Program-made: the position numbers and the translations under genes | Source of the DNA: Sphingomonas faeni | GTDB lineage: Bacteria; Pseudomonadota; Alphaproteobacteria; Sphingomonadales; Sphingomonadaceae | Length of the DNA stretch: 64,000 nucleotides | Assembly: GCF_024273235.1 (NCBI RefSeq) | Contig: NZ_JANBVH010000014.1 | Span: forward strand, 1-64,000 | Reading direction: 5' to 3' | Shown here: in pieces, positions 18,929 through 27,296 of the stretch | Layout: each line of letters opens with the position of its first letter | Position numbering within the stretch: position 1 is the first letter of the stretch | Notes under the pieces: generated by a model | Seen by the model: the letters and a program-made list of their open reading frames with translations, nothing else | Databases searched by the model: none | What the model was told of the DNA's origin: nothing

Positions 18929-20010
18929 TTGCCGAACGCCAGCGTGCGCGAGAAGAACGGCATCATCTTGTCCTGCACGCGCCCGGCGACGCCGCTGGTG
19001 TGATCGCCCGGATACACCTCGAAGCTGTTCGCGATCCCGTAGCTATCCAGCGCCGCATGCAACTTGCCGGCATCGTCCTTCAGCCCGTCACGGTCGCCAA
19101 CGTCGATACCGATCGCCGCATAGCGCCGCATATTGCCGACATATTGATCGAGCATCGCGAGCGGCGCATTGGCCGCCCAGCGCGCCAACACGTCGGGTTG
19201 CGGCACGCCGTCCTTGATCGGCAGATCGAGGTACAGCGGGGGTGCCTTTGGGTTGGGCGACCACGCTGCAGCCGTCGCAAGTTGCGCACGCTGCCCCCAT
19301 GACAAGGTCGCGCTATCCGCCGGCGAGCGGAGCGCGCGGATCGCTGCCTCGGTCGCCGGATCCGGCGTGCCGAGAGCGCGCGTCGAGAGGCAGCACGGGC
19401 TCATCATGTAGAGCGCACCGAACGTTTCGGGATGCTTCATGCCGATCCGCGCGGTGCCGTAGCCGCCCATAGAATGCCCCGCGAGGCCGCGACTGCGACG
19501 GTCCGGGATCGTCCGGTAATGGCCGTCGACATAGCCGACCAGATCGCGCGCGACGAACGTCTCGAAATCGCCCACAGTCACCGAACTCGAATAGAAGGAC
19601 CCGTTATGCGCGGTCTTGCTGTCGGGCAGCACGACGATCATCTCGCGCGCACCCTTGGCGAATGCGCCCTCAATCGTCTGCGGCACGTGGATCTCGCCGA
19701 TCCATTGTTCGACGCCGATCGAATAGCCGTGCAGCGCATAGACCACCGGATAGCGCTGCTTCGGGTTGGCGCGATAGCTCGGCGGCAGGATAACCAGCAC
19801 GGCGCGGTCTGGACTTTCGCCTTCGAGATTGCCTTCGATCGCTGGGGAGTGGACGGTGATCCGCTCGATCTTTACCGGCTGTGCACCGGCGACGGCCGGC
19901 GGTGCCGGCGTCTTGACCTGAGCCCAAGCGGGGCCGGTCGACAGCACCGCCAACGCAGTACCGATTGCGACGAGAACTCTGTTCACGGACATCCCCTTTT
20001 GCTTGTTCAT
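18925..20010 (-). CDS. secreted CE1-like esterase (feruloyl or acetyl esterase)
   Basis: This protein of up to 361 residues has the esterase-D/CE1 alpha/beta-hydrolase fold. Ser180 in GHSMGG is the nucleophile, YPVVYALHGY forms the oxyanion-hole strand, and His in YPGDHTSG completes the triad. The signal peptide ends at AWAQV. The first ATG overlaps the GH95 stop; an internal GTG at 19986 has AAGGGG at better spacing, so the true start may be a few codons later. CE1 enzymes split ferulate or acetate from arabinoxylan, which suits the arabinofuranosidase and GH43 neighbours. The specific acyl group is not readable from sequence. Confidence 0.86.
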   Translation of the reverse strand: MNKQKGMSVNRVLVAIGTALAVLSTGPAWAQVKTPAPPAVAGAQPVKIERITVHSPAIEGNLEGESPDRAVLVILPPSYRANPKQRYPVVYALHGYSIGVEQWIGEIHVPQTIEGAFAKGAREMIVVLPDSKTAHNGSFYSSSVTVGDFETFVARDLVGYVDGHYRTIPDRRSRGLAGHSMGGYGTARIGMKHPETFGALYMMSPCCLSTRALGTPDPATEAAIRALRSPADSATLSWGQRAQLATAAAWSPNPKAPPLYLDLPIKDGVPQPDVLARWAANAPLAMLDQYVGNMRRYAAIGIDVGDRDGLKDDAGKLHAALDSYGIANSFEVYPGDHTSGVAGRVQDKMMPFFSRTLAFGK

Positions 20011-22376
20011 GCGCGCGCCAGATCGCTACCGCGCAGCCTGACAGCCTTGCCCGGCGTCAGCACGACCTCGACCCGCCGCCTACCCAGGCGGATCACGCGG
20101 CGTCCCGGTAGCTCGCCGCGGACCTCCGCCTCGACCAGTTCGCCGCCCCGCCACTCCACGTCGACCGCGCATCGGCCGCGCGCGCACAATCCGGTCACCG
20201 ATCCAGTTGGCCATGCACTCGGCAGTGCCGGCAACAGGCGTATCTCGTCGCCGCTGCTCTGCATCAGCATCTCGGCGATCGCGCGCGTGCCGCCGAAATT
20301 GCCGTCGATCTGGAAGGGCGGATGCGCGTCGAACAGATTGGGATAGGTCCGCTCGGGCCCCAGCAGGAAGGCGAGGATCCGGTGCGCATGATCGCCGTCG
20401 CGCAGTCGCGCCCACAGGTTCGCACGCCACGCGGTCGCCCAGCCGGTCGACTCGTCGCCGCGGAGTTCGAGCGAACGCCGTGCCGCCTGCGCCAATGCTG
20501 GTGTGCGATCGAGATCGATCTGGTCGCTCGGGAACAGGCCGTATAGGTGCGACACGTGGCGGTGATGCGGTTCTGGCGCGGCCGCGTCCCAGTCGCGCTG
20601 CCACTCCTGAAGCTGACCCTGCGCACCGATATGATCAGGTGCGAGGCGCGCGCGTGCCACCGCGACCTCGGCCGCAAACGGCGCATCGATCGCGAGTAAC
20701 GCCGCCGCCTGCCCGACCTGGTCGAACAGGTCGCGCAGGATCTGCATATCCATCGCCGGCCCCGCGCAGATCGACGCGCCCGCGGGATGGATGTTCTCGG
20801 GCGACAGCGACGGATTGGTCACCAGCGCGCCGGTCGCCGGATCGGTCTGGAGCGTATCGAGGAAGAACAACGCTGCCCCGCGCATCAGCGGATAGACCGA
20901 GCGCAGATAGGCGAGATCGCGCCCGTAATCGTAGCGATCCCACAGGTGCGTGCACAGCCACGCGCCGCCGGTCGGCCACAATCCCCACTCCGCCCCGTCG
21001 ATCGGCGCGGTCGCACGCCACAGGTCGGTGTTGTGATGGCATACCCAGCCGCGCGCGCCGTACATTGTGCGCGCGGTGCGCTCGCCGGTGATCGCCAACT
21101 CGCGCACCATCCGGACCAGCGGCTCGGTACATTCGGCGAGCGCGGTGACCTCCGCCGGCCAGTAGTTCATCTCGGTATTGATATTGACCGTGTATTTCGA
21201 CTCCCAGGGCGGCTTGATCTGGTCGTTCCAGATGCCCTGGAGATTGGCGGGCTGGCTGCCGGGGCGCGACGACGCGATCAGCAGATAGCGGCCATAATCG
21301 AAATACAGCGCGGCAAGCGCCGGGTCGGCGGCGGCATCGTTCGCGCGAATCCGTTCGTCGGTAGGCTCCTCAGCAGCGGGTGTGCGACCAAGGTCGAGCC
21401 GCACCCGACCGAACAGCGCGCGATGCGCGGCAATCGTCTCGGTACGGATCCCGTCGATCCCGCGGCGGGAGGCAGCATCGATCGTGGCGCGCGTCGCCGC
21501 TTCGGGGTCACCGCCGACATCGTCGAACCGCCGATAGCTTGTCGCCATCGCCACCAGCACGGTCACCGATCGAGCACCGACGATGCGCAGCCGATCGCCG
21601 TCCGAGGCCACCGATCCCCCGGTCGTCGACACCCGCGCACGCGCCGCAAATCGCAGTCGTCCGGGAACCCCGGCGCGCGCTGCGTTGCGCCCGGTGAGCG
21701 TCAACATCGCGGGCGATGCCACGACGACGGCGCCCGGGTGCGGCGATTGCAGGCCGACCAGCAGGTCGAACGGCCGGTCCGCGCTGATGTGTACCGCGAT
21801 CACCTGATCGCCCGGCGCGGCGAACACCTCGCGTCGGAAGCGCGTACCGGCGGCGGTGAAATTCGTGATCGCGATCGCGGTGTCGAGATCGAGCTCTCGG
21901 CTATAATCGCCGATGGTCGCTCCGGACGCGGCGGGCAAATCGAGCAGCAGGTCGCCGAGCGGCTGATATGCCATCTGGGTTTTGGGAACGCCCATGACCG
22001 CCGCATTGGCGAGCGTCTGCGCCTCGGCGAAGGCACCGCCGTCGATCAGCCGGCGAACCTTCGGCAGCGCGGCGTGCGCGGCGGGGTTCACCGGATCGTA
22101 CGGGCCGCCCGTCCACAGCGTGTCCTCGTTCAGTTGCAGCCGTTCGCTGGCCACGCCGCCGAACACCATCGCACCCAGCCTGCCGTTTCCCACCGGCAGC
22201 GCCTCGGTCCAGACGGCAGCGGGCTGGCGATACCACAGCCGCCGCCCCGTCGGCATCGGCGTGGCCGTGGCGGCGCCAAGGGCAGGAACCGTGGCCGCGA
22301 CCGGCAGGGCAAGGGCAGCGACGGTCGCCGCTGCCCCCTCCAGCACGTTCCGGCGCGAAGGGTCGCCGATCGTCAC
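20007..22376 (-). CDS. GH95 alpha-L-fucosidase/galactosidase-type enzyme
   Basis: This 789-residue protein is a family 95 glycoside hydrolase, an inverting (alpha/alpha)6-barrel enzyme for alpha-L-fucosyl or alpha-L-galactosyl residues. Signatures are WTEALPVGNGRLGAMVFGG near residue 55, LQLNEDTLWTGGP, the barrel stretch NLQGIWND and NINTEMNYWPAE, and the late HPPFQIDGNFGG. The N-terminus SRRNVLEGAAATVAAL looks like a twin-arginine export signal. It overlaps the esterase start by four bases and begins four bases after the GH51 stop. In glucuronoarabinoxylan loci this family could remove terminal L-galactose; xyloglucan fucose is the alternative. Confidence 0.91.
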   Translation of the reverse strand: MTIGDPSRRNVLEGAAATVAALALPVAATVPALGAATATPMPTGRRLWYRQPAAVWTEALPVGNGRLGAMVFGGVASERLQLNEDTLWTGGPYDPVNPAAHAALPKVRRLIDGGAFAEAQTLANAAVMGVPKTQMAYQPLGDLLLDLPAASGATIGDYSRELDLDTAIAITNFTAAGTRFRREVFAAPGDQVIAVHISADRPFDLLVGLQSPHPGAVVVASPAMLTLTGRNAARAGVPGRLRFAARARVSTTGGSVASDGDRLRIVGARSVTVLVAMATSYRRFDDVGGDPEAATRATIDAASRRGIDGIRTETIAAHRALFGRVRLDLGRTPAAEEPTDERIRANDAAADPALAALYFDYGRYLLIASSRPGSQPANLQGIWNDQIKPPWESKYTVNINTEMNYWPAEVTALAECTEPLVRMVRELAITGERTARTMYGARGWVCHHNTDLWRATAPIDGAEWGLWPTGGAWLCTHLWDRYDYGRDLAYLRSVYPLMRGAALFFLDTLQTDPATGALVTNPSLSPENIHPAGASICAGPAMDMQILRDLFDQVGQAAALLAIDAPFAAEVAVARARLAPDHIGAQGQLQEWQRDWDAAAPEPHHRHVSHLYGLFPSDQIDLDRTPALAQAARRSLELRGDESTGWATAWRANLWARLRDGDHAHRILAFLLGPERTYPNLFDAHPPFQIDGNFGGTRAIAEMLMQSSGDEIRLLPALPSAWPTGSVTGLCARGRCAVDVEWRGGELVEAEVRGELPGRRVIRLGRRRVEVVLTPGKAVRLRGSDLARA

Positions 22377-22380
22377 CCGA

Positions 22381-24015
22381 TCAGCGCAGATCGAGCACCA
22401 GCACCGACTTCGCGGGCAGCGTCACGCTGAGCGTACCGCCCGTCACCTGTGCGCCCGTGAAGGGCTGCGGCGTCACCACGTCAGGCGCGTCGAAGCTGTT
22501 ATGCGCGTCCATCGCCGTGCCGGTGATGATCCGACCGCTCGCCTGCGTCGCCTGCAACCCCGCCAGCGACACCGTCACCGGCATCGCACGATTGGGGTCG
22601 AGATTGACCAGCGCGACATGCACCTGACCCGCCGGATCGCGCACCGCCGATGCACTCACCGCGGGCACCGCCACCTCGTCCTTGTGATACCAGGGCGAGT
22701 TCAGCGTGATCGGCAACGAGGTCGCGCCCTGCCACGGCTTGTAGAGGTCGAACACCCAATAGGTCGGCGTCTTCACCATCTTCGCGCCGTCGGTCAGCAG
22801 CATCGCCTGCAGCACGTTCACCATCTGCGCGATCGCGGCCATCTTCACGCGGTCGGCATGATGCGCGAAGATATTGAGATTGAGCCCGGCGACGACCGCA
22901 TCGCGCAACGAATTCTGCTGCTCGAGGAACCCGGGATTGCTGCCCGGCGTCGGATCATACCACGTGCCCCATTCGTCGACCGCGAGCATCACGCGCTTGG
23001 CCGGATCATATTTGTCCATGATCGCCGAGTGCTTGGTGATGAATTCCTCCATCTCCAGCGTGTGCGACATGGTGGTCGCCCATTCGCGCTCGGGAAAGCC
23101 GATCGCGGCGCCCTTGTCCTTCCAGTCCTTGTCGCGGGGCCGCGTGTAGTAATGCAGCGCAAGCCCGTCGATGTTCTTGCCGGCGATGCGCATCATCGCC
23201 TCGGTCCACTCGTAGTTGGAATCGCTCGGGCCGCTCGCGATCTTGAGCATCGGGCCGTTCGCGGACTTGGCGAACTGCGCATAGCGGTTGGTCAGGTCGG
23301 CGGCGTATTCGGCGCGCATGTTGCCGCCACAGCCCCAGAGTTCATTGCCGATGCCGAGATATTGGATCTTCCACGGAGCTGCATGGCCGTTGCGCTCGCG
23401 CTCCTTGGCCAGCACGGTCGTGCCCTTCGCCGCGGTCATGTACTCGACCCATTGCGCCGTCTCGGCGGGCGGCGCGCTGCCGACGTTGGCGGAGACGTAG
23501 GTGCTGGCGTTCAGGCGGTCCATCAGCCCGAAATATTCGTGCGTACCGAAGCTGTTGTCCTCGTTGACGCCGCCCCAGTTGGTGTTGACCTTGGTCGGCC
23601 GCGCCTTGGTCGCGCCGATCCCGTCGCGCCAATGATATTCGTCCGCGAAACACCCGCCGGGCCAGCGCACCATCGGCACGTTGATCGCCTTCAGCGCCTC
23701 AAGCACGTCCCGCCTGTAGCCGCCGTCATTGGGGATACGCGAATTCTTGCCGACCCAGATCCCGCCATAGATGCCGTGGCCGAGATGCTCGGCGAACTGG
23801 CCGAACACGTCGCGGTGGACGACCGGGCCGGGCTTGTCCGCCTGCAACGTCGCGGTGACGGCCGGCGCCGTCGCGTCCTGCGCGAATGCCGGCGCGGTGA
23901 TCGCGGTGCCTGCGAGGATCAGCGGCGTCAGTGCGAGCGAACCGGCAAGGCGACGCAGCGCGCGGCCCGTCGGAGTGATGCGCGATCGTGCGATGCTATG
24001 ACTGAACAGGTTCAT
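22381..24015 (-). CDS. GH51 alpha-L-arabinofuranosidase
   Basis: This 544-residue enzyme is a family 51 alpha-L-arabinofuranosidase that removes arabinofuranosyl side chains from arabinoxylan or arabinan. The acid/base Glu is in YLGIGNELWGCGG and the nucleophile Glu is in LAVDEWGTWYDP; MVRWPGGCFADEYHW and the C-terminal beta-sandwich are typical. A signal peptide ending in APAFAQ shows export, whereas many GH51 enzymes are cytoplasmic. The frame extends to 24123, but ATG 24015 has AAAGGGAG upstream and starts the signal peptide. A 112-base gap separates it from the upstream GH43 gene, large enough for an internal promoter, though none is clear. Confidence 0.93.
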   Translation of the reverse strand: MNLFSHSIARSRITPTGRALRRLAGSLALTPLILAGTAITAPAFAQDATAPAVTATLQADKPGPVVHRDVFGQFAEHLGHGIYGGIWVGKNSRIPNDGGYRRDVLEALKAINVPMVRWPGGCFADEYHWRDGIGATKARPTKVNTNWGGVNEDNSFGTHEYFGLMDRLNASTYVSANVGSAPPAETAQWVEYMTAAKGTTVLAKERERNGHAAPWKIQYLGIGNELWGCGGNMRAEYAADLTNRYAQFAKSANGPMLKIASGPSDSNYEWTEAMMRIAGKNIDGLALHYYTRPRDKDWKDKGAAIGFPEREWATTMSHTLEMEEFITKHSAIMDKYDPAKRVMLAVDEWGTWYDPTPGSNPGFLEQQNSLRDAVVAGLNLNIFAHHADRVKMAAIAQMVNVLQAMLLTDGAKMVKTPTYWVFDLYKPWQGATSLPITLNSPWYHKDEVAVPAVSASAVRDPAGQVHVALVNLDPNRAMPVTVSLAGLQATQASGRIITGTAMDAHNSFDAPDVVTPQPFTGAQVTGGTLSVTLPAKSVLVLDLR

Positions 24016-24127
24016 GCTCTCCCTTTCGGCCGCTTGGAGCAGCCACGTCTTTTTCGGTAATTGTAGGAGTAGTTGAATATGCCCGCCCGTCAACGCCTGT
24101 ATTGCGATGACAGCCGTGATCATGGAG

Positions 24128-25579
24128 TCAGGGTTGTCGGAACGTCCACCGCCCGGTCGGGCTGGCCGGATCGAACGCGGCGAGCGTCGGCGTGCTCGCT
24201 CCTACCGCGAAGAGCGCCAGTCCAGTCCTGCCGCCGGGCGCCCCCCTCGGTGCGATGCGATAGGTGCCGTCGGTAAGCTGATCGATCTGCCACAGCTGCT
24301 CGGGAGCGGCCGTGAAGCTGGCCACGGTCTCGACCTCGCCCTGCGGCGTGGCCGCCAGCGCGCGATCCGTCCCCGCGATGATGATCTTGTAATAGGGCGC
24401 ACCGAAATATCCGCCCACGCCCGGTACCGGCGCGATCGTCCAGAGTTGATGCGGACGAACCATGTAGTCCGCGAGATCGACCCGGATCCGACCCTTTGGC
24501 CACGCAGCCGAATCCTGCGCCAGCGTCTGGTCGGGGATCGGACTGGTCGGCTCGCTCGGCGCGGCCATGAAACTGCGGCGAACGTCGAAGGGAATGCGCA
24601 CGATATCGGTCGCGAGACCGAGCGCGTATCCGCTCCGTTCCGAGGCGATCTCATACGTGCCGGGTGCGACGGTCTCGCCGGCGACCGGCCATCCGTCGGT
24701 CCAGCGCAGCGGCAATATGGCGAGGACGCTGCGACCGCTGCGGTCCATGTCGGCCTCGTAGTGCATCGAGAATTTCTGCACGCCGCCCTCGAGTTCGATC
24801 AGCCCGAAATGGCCGGGGCCGATGCCGCGGCCGCGCGCGCTCACGACCAGCTTGCCGCCCCCGCGGAGCAACGGTGTCCCCATGTGATCGACATACGGTC
24901 CGAGCGGGCTGCGCGATCGGCCGACGCGAATATGATAGGTCGAATTGGGACCGTCACAGCACGTGCCGTGCGTGCCGAGCAGGTAATACCAGCCGTCGCG
25001 GTGCATCATCGCGGTAGCTTCCATGTCGATCGCCACGTCGATCGGCTGGTTGCCCACAACACGCAAGCCCGTCTTGGGATCGAGCTCGATGATGCGGATC
25101 GGCCCGAAATAGGTGCCGTAGGTCAGCCACAGACGGCCGTCGACGTAGAGAAACGCCGGGTCGATCGCATCCGCGGTCTCGACGCCATCGCTCGACGCGA
25201 CGACGCCGATGTCGTGGAATTTGAACCGCGGGGATTTCGGGTCGAGCGAGTAGGTCCACATCACCTTGACCTGGCTGGCATGCCCCCCGGACATGCCGCC
25301 GCCGCCGACCGCATAGGCGACGTAATAGCGATCGCCGATCTTGATCACGTCGGGAGCCACGCCACCGCCGGGACGCTCGGGCCCCCCGCGCCAGGTCCAG
25401 CCATCGTCGGATACGAGTCCCCCACCGCGCGTGCCGAAGGTGTAGTAGCGGCCATCGGACAAAGTGATTGTGGAGGGATCGTGGATGAACGGTTCGCCCT
25501 GCAACTGCGCTGCAGCGGGAAAGGTCCCTGCGGCGAGGATCCCGGATAGCCCGAGCGCGGTGGCGGCAAGACGCGTCAT
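24128..25579 (-). CDS. GH43 endo-arabinanase-like enzyme with C-terminal accessory domain
   Basis: This protein (483 residues from ATG 25579, 487 from ATG 25591) is a family 43 hydrolase of the arabinan endo-1,5-alpha-L-arabinanase branch. The catalytic base is the Asp of FIHDPS, then VAPDVIKIGDRYY, TADAIDPAFLYVDGRLW and the SYGTYFGPI-like LTYGTYFGPI block. From about residue 370 a separate region with repeated LWQI/LWTI and YRIAP patterns resembles a ricin-type beta-trefoil. The signal peptide ends at PAAAQ. GGAGA sits six bases before ATG 25579, which I prefer. It probably cuts arabinan or arabinosyl chains so the GH51 enzyme can finish them. Confidence 0.86.
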   Translation of the reverse strand: MTRLAATALGLSGILAAGTFPAAAQLQGEPFIHDPSTITLSDGRYYTFGTRGGGLVSDDGWTWRGGPERPGGGVAPDVIKIGDRYYVAYAVGGGGMSGGHASQVKVMWTYSLDPKSPRFKFHDIGVVASSDGVETADAIDPAFLYVDGRLWLTYGTYFGPIRIIELDPKTGLRVVGNQPIDVAIDMEATAMMHRDGWYYLLGTHGTCCDGPNSTYHIRVGRSRSPLGPYVDHMGTPLLRGGGKLVVSARGRGIGPGHFGLIELEGGVQKFSMHYEADMDRSGRSVLAILPLRWTDGWPVAGETVAPGTYEIASERSGYALGLATDIVRIPFDVRRSFMAAPSEPTSPIPDQTLAQDSAAWPKGRIRVDLADYMVRPHQLWTIAPVPGVGGYFGAPYYKIIIAGTDRALAATPQGEVETVASFTAAPEQLWQIDQLTDGTYRIAPRGAPGGRTGLALFAVGASTPTLAAFDPASPTGRWTFRQP

Positions 25580-25592
25580 GAGGGTCTCCATG

Positions 25593-26318
25593 CTAGCGGA
25601 CGTCGATCTTGAGGTCGGTGATCGGCTGGCCAGCCTCGTCGACGAAGCGCACGCAGAAGTCGCTCAGGCCGGGCCCGTTGATCACCGCGCCACGCAGGAC
25701 GTTGCGGCCCTTGCGCAGGGTCACGCGGTCCGACAGCACGTCGTCCATCACCATGCGGCGATCGTTGAACAATCCGACCGTTTCCTTGCCGTTCAGCCAC
25801 CAGATCGACGCCGAGTTCGATCCGACCGCCAGCCGCACGTCACGCAACTCGCGCGGGCTGTCGACGATCGTCACGGCCCAGAAGATCACGCCATAGGTCG
25901 GCTTGCCGAGCCCCTTCGCAAAGCTGAACAGCTTGACGTCGAACGCGCCTGAATCGAGCGCGTGCCAGCGTAGCGGTTGAGCCGCCTTCACGACTTGGCC
26001 GTCGCGCGGAATCGTGGTGAACTGGCCGGGGAAATACTGCGTGGTCAGCGCCTGCCGGACATAGGTGGCGGTGAAGACCGTATTGCTGCGGTTGGGCTTG
26101 TCGATCGGTTCGAGCAACAGCCAGCGACGCAGGAAACCGTCGCTGTCGGGCGTCGTGGCCCCTTGCGTCACCGGCTGGACATACGGCGCAAGACCGGTCG
26201 CCGGTGTCGGCGCCGTATCCTGTCCGTTCGCACCGGACGACAGCCCGGCCAGCGCACCCAACACCAGCAGCGGCGCGGCACACAGCCCGATCGCCCAAAC
26301 CTTCGTGAAGCGCGTCAT
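25593..26318 (-). CDS. secreted protein of unknown function with galactose-binding-like C-terminus
   Basis: I do not recognise this 241-residue protein. It has a hydrophobic export signal (AIGLCAAPLLVLGALAGL) and then a low-complexity linker. The mature part starts with FLRRWLLLEPID and ends in the pattern ASIWWLNGKETVGLFNDRR ... LRKGRNVLRGAV. The WLNG ... KGRN pattern is typical of jelly-roll domains that bind sugars or pack against hydrolase domains, yet no catalytic domain is attached. ATG 26318 has AGGGGGGAGA upstream. It sits between an esterase and the arabinanase in the same run, so a xylan-related binding or helper role is likely, but this is inference only. Confidence 0.72.
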   Translation of the reverse strand: MTRFTKVWAIGLCAAPLLVLGALAGLSSGANGQDTAPTPATGLAPYVQPVTQGATTPDSDGFLRRWLLLEPIDKPNRSNTVFTATYVRQALTTQYFPGQFTTIPRDGQVVKAAQPLRWHALDSGAFDVKLFSFAKGLGKPTYGVIFWAVTIVDSPRELRDVRLAVGSNSASIWWLNGKETVGLFNDRRMVMDDVLSDRVTLRKGRNVLRGAVINGPGLSDFCVRFVDEAGQPITDLKIDVR

Positions 26319-26344
26319 ACCCGTCTCCCCCCTGCATCTGGTCA

Positions 26345-27262
26345 TCACCGTACGAGCATGCCGTTGGCGTCAAGCCAGTGCATGAAATCCTCGAACCAGC
26401 CGGCGCTGGTCGTGCCCTTCTTGCCCAGCCCGAAGCCGTGCCCGCCAGCCTGGTAAAGATGGAACTCGACCGGCTTCCCCGCCTTCTGCCAGTACTCGAT
26501 CAGGCCGAACCCCTTGTTGGCGAACAAAGGATCGTTGGCGGCTAGAACCGCGAACAGCGGCGGCGCGTCTGCCGGCACCTTTACCGCCTCCATCGATCCA
26601 TAGATCGGCGCGATGAAGGCCAGATGCGTGTCGGGAGCGGCCAGCGCGGTCGCCATCGTCGTCATCGCGCCCGCCGAGAAGCCGATCATCCCGAAGCGGG
26701 CGGGGTCGACCTTCCACTTGGTCGCGCGCGTCCTCACCAAAGCAAGCGCGGCTCGCGCATCAGCGATCTGGTCGCCGAGCCCGGCGATTGCCTCGTCCGG
26801 GCTCATCCGCCGCTGCGGTTGCGCGGCACCCGCGAACATGGCCGTGACCGATTGCTCGAACCCGCCCATGTCCGCCGGTGTCGGCTTCAACCGGTATTTC
26901 AGCACGAACGCCGCGATGCCCCGGTCGGCAAGCGCCTTAGCCACGCGCCAGCCCTCATTCTCCATCGAGAGCATCAGGAAGCCACCGCCCGGCGCGACGA
27001 TCACCGCAGCCCCCGTCGCCTTGGCCGGGTCGGGCAGGAACGGTGTCAGCGTCGCGGTGGTGACGTTGCGCGTCATCGCCACGCCGTACTGGCTGAACCA
27101 CGCCTCGGGCGCGGCCTGACCTTTCACGCCACCGGTATTAAGCAGGATCGCGGTTGGCTCGGCCGGAGCCGCCATCGCGGTCATACGCGCGTCCTGCGCC
27201 AGCACCGGCGTCGCCAGTGCCAGCACGCTTGCAAACCATCCTAATCCGATCGACCAGCGCAT
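26345..27262 (-). CDS. secreted alpha/beta-hydrolase, probable acetylxylan esterase
   Basis: This 305-residue exported protein has the dienelactone-hydrolase/esterase-lipase fold. APGGGF (residues 90-95) is the oxyanion-hole loop, Ser196 in GFSAGA is the nucleophile, and His in AGGHGFGLG completes the triad. VLKYRL is characteristic of the acetyl-esterase branch often placed in xylan loci. The signal peptide ends at VLAQD. The frame runs upstream to 27574, but ATG 27262 follows GGGGGGAGAAGG and starts the signal peptide. The neighbours support deacylation of xylo-oligosaccharides; exact specificity is open. Confidence 0.84.
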   Translation of the reverse strand: MRWSIGLGWFASVLALATPVLAQDARMTAMAAPAEPTAILLNTGGVKGQAAPEAWFSQYGVAMTRNVTTATLTPFLPDPAKATGAAVIVAPGGGFLMLSMENEGWRVAKALADRGIAAFVLKYRLKPTPADMGGFEQSVTAMFAGAAQPQRRMSPDEAIAGLGDQIADARAALALVRTRATKWKVDPARFGMIGFSAGAMTTMATALAAPDTHLAFIAPIYGSMEAVKVPADAPPLFAVLAANDPLFANKGFGLIEYWQKAGKPVEFHLYQAGGHGFGLGKKGTTSAGWFEDFMHWLDANGMLVR

Positions 27263-27296
27263 CGCCTTCTCCCCCCAATCGTCCATCATGTCACGC

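Noticed and set aside
24016..24123. N-terminal extension of GH51
   Set aside because: It lacks a ribosome binding site and places 36 residues before the signal peptide.
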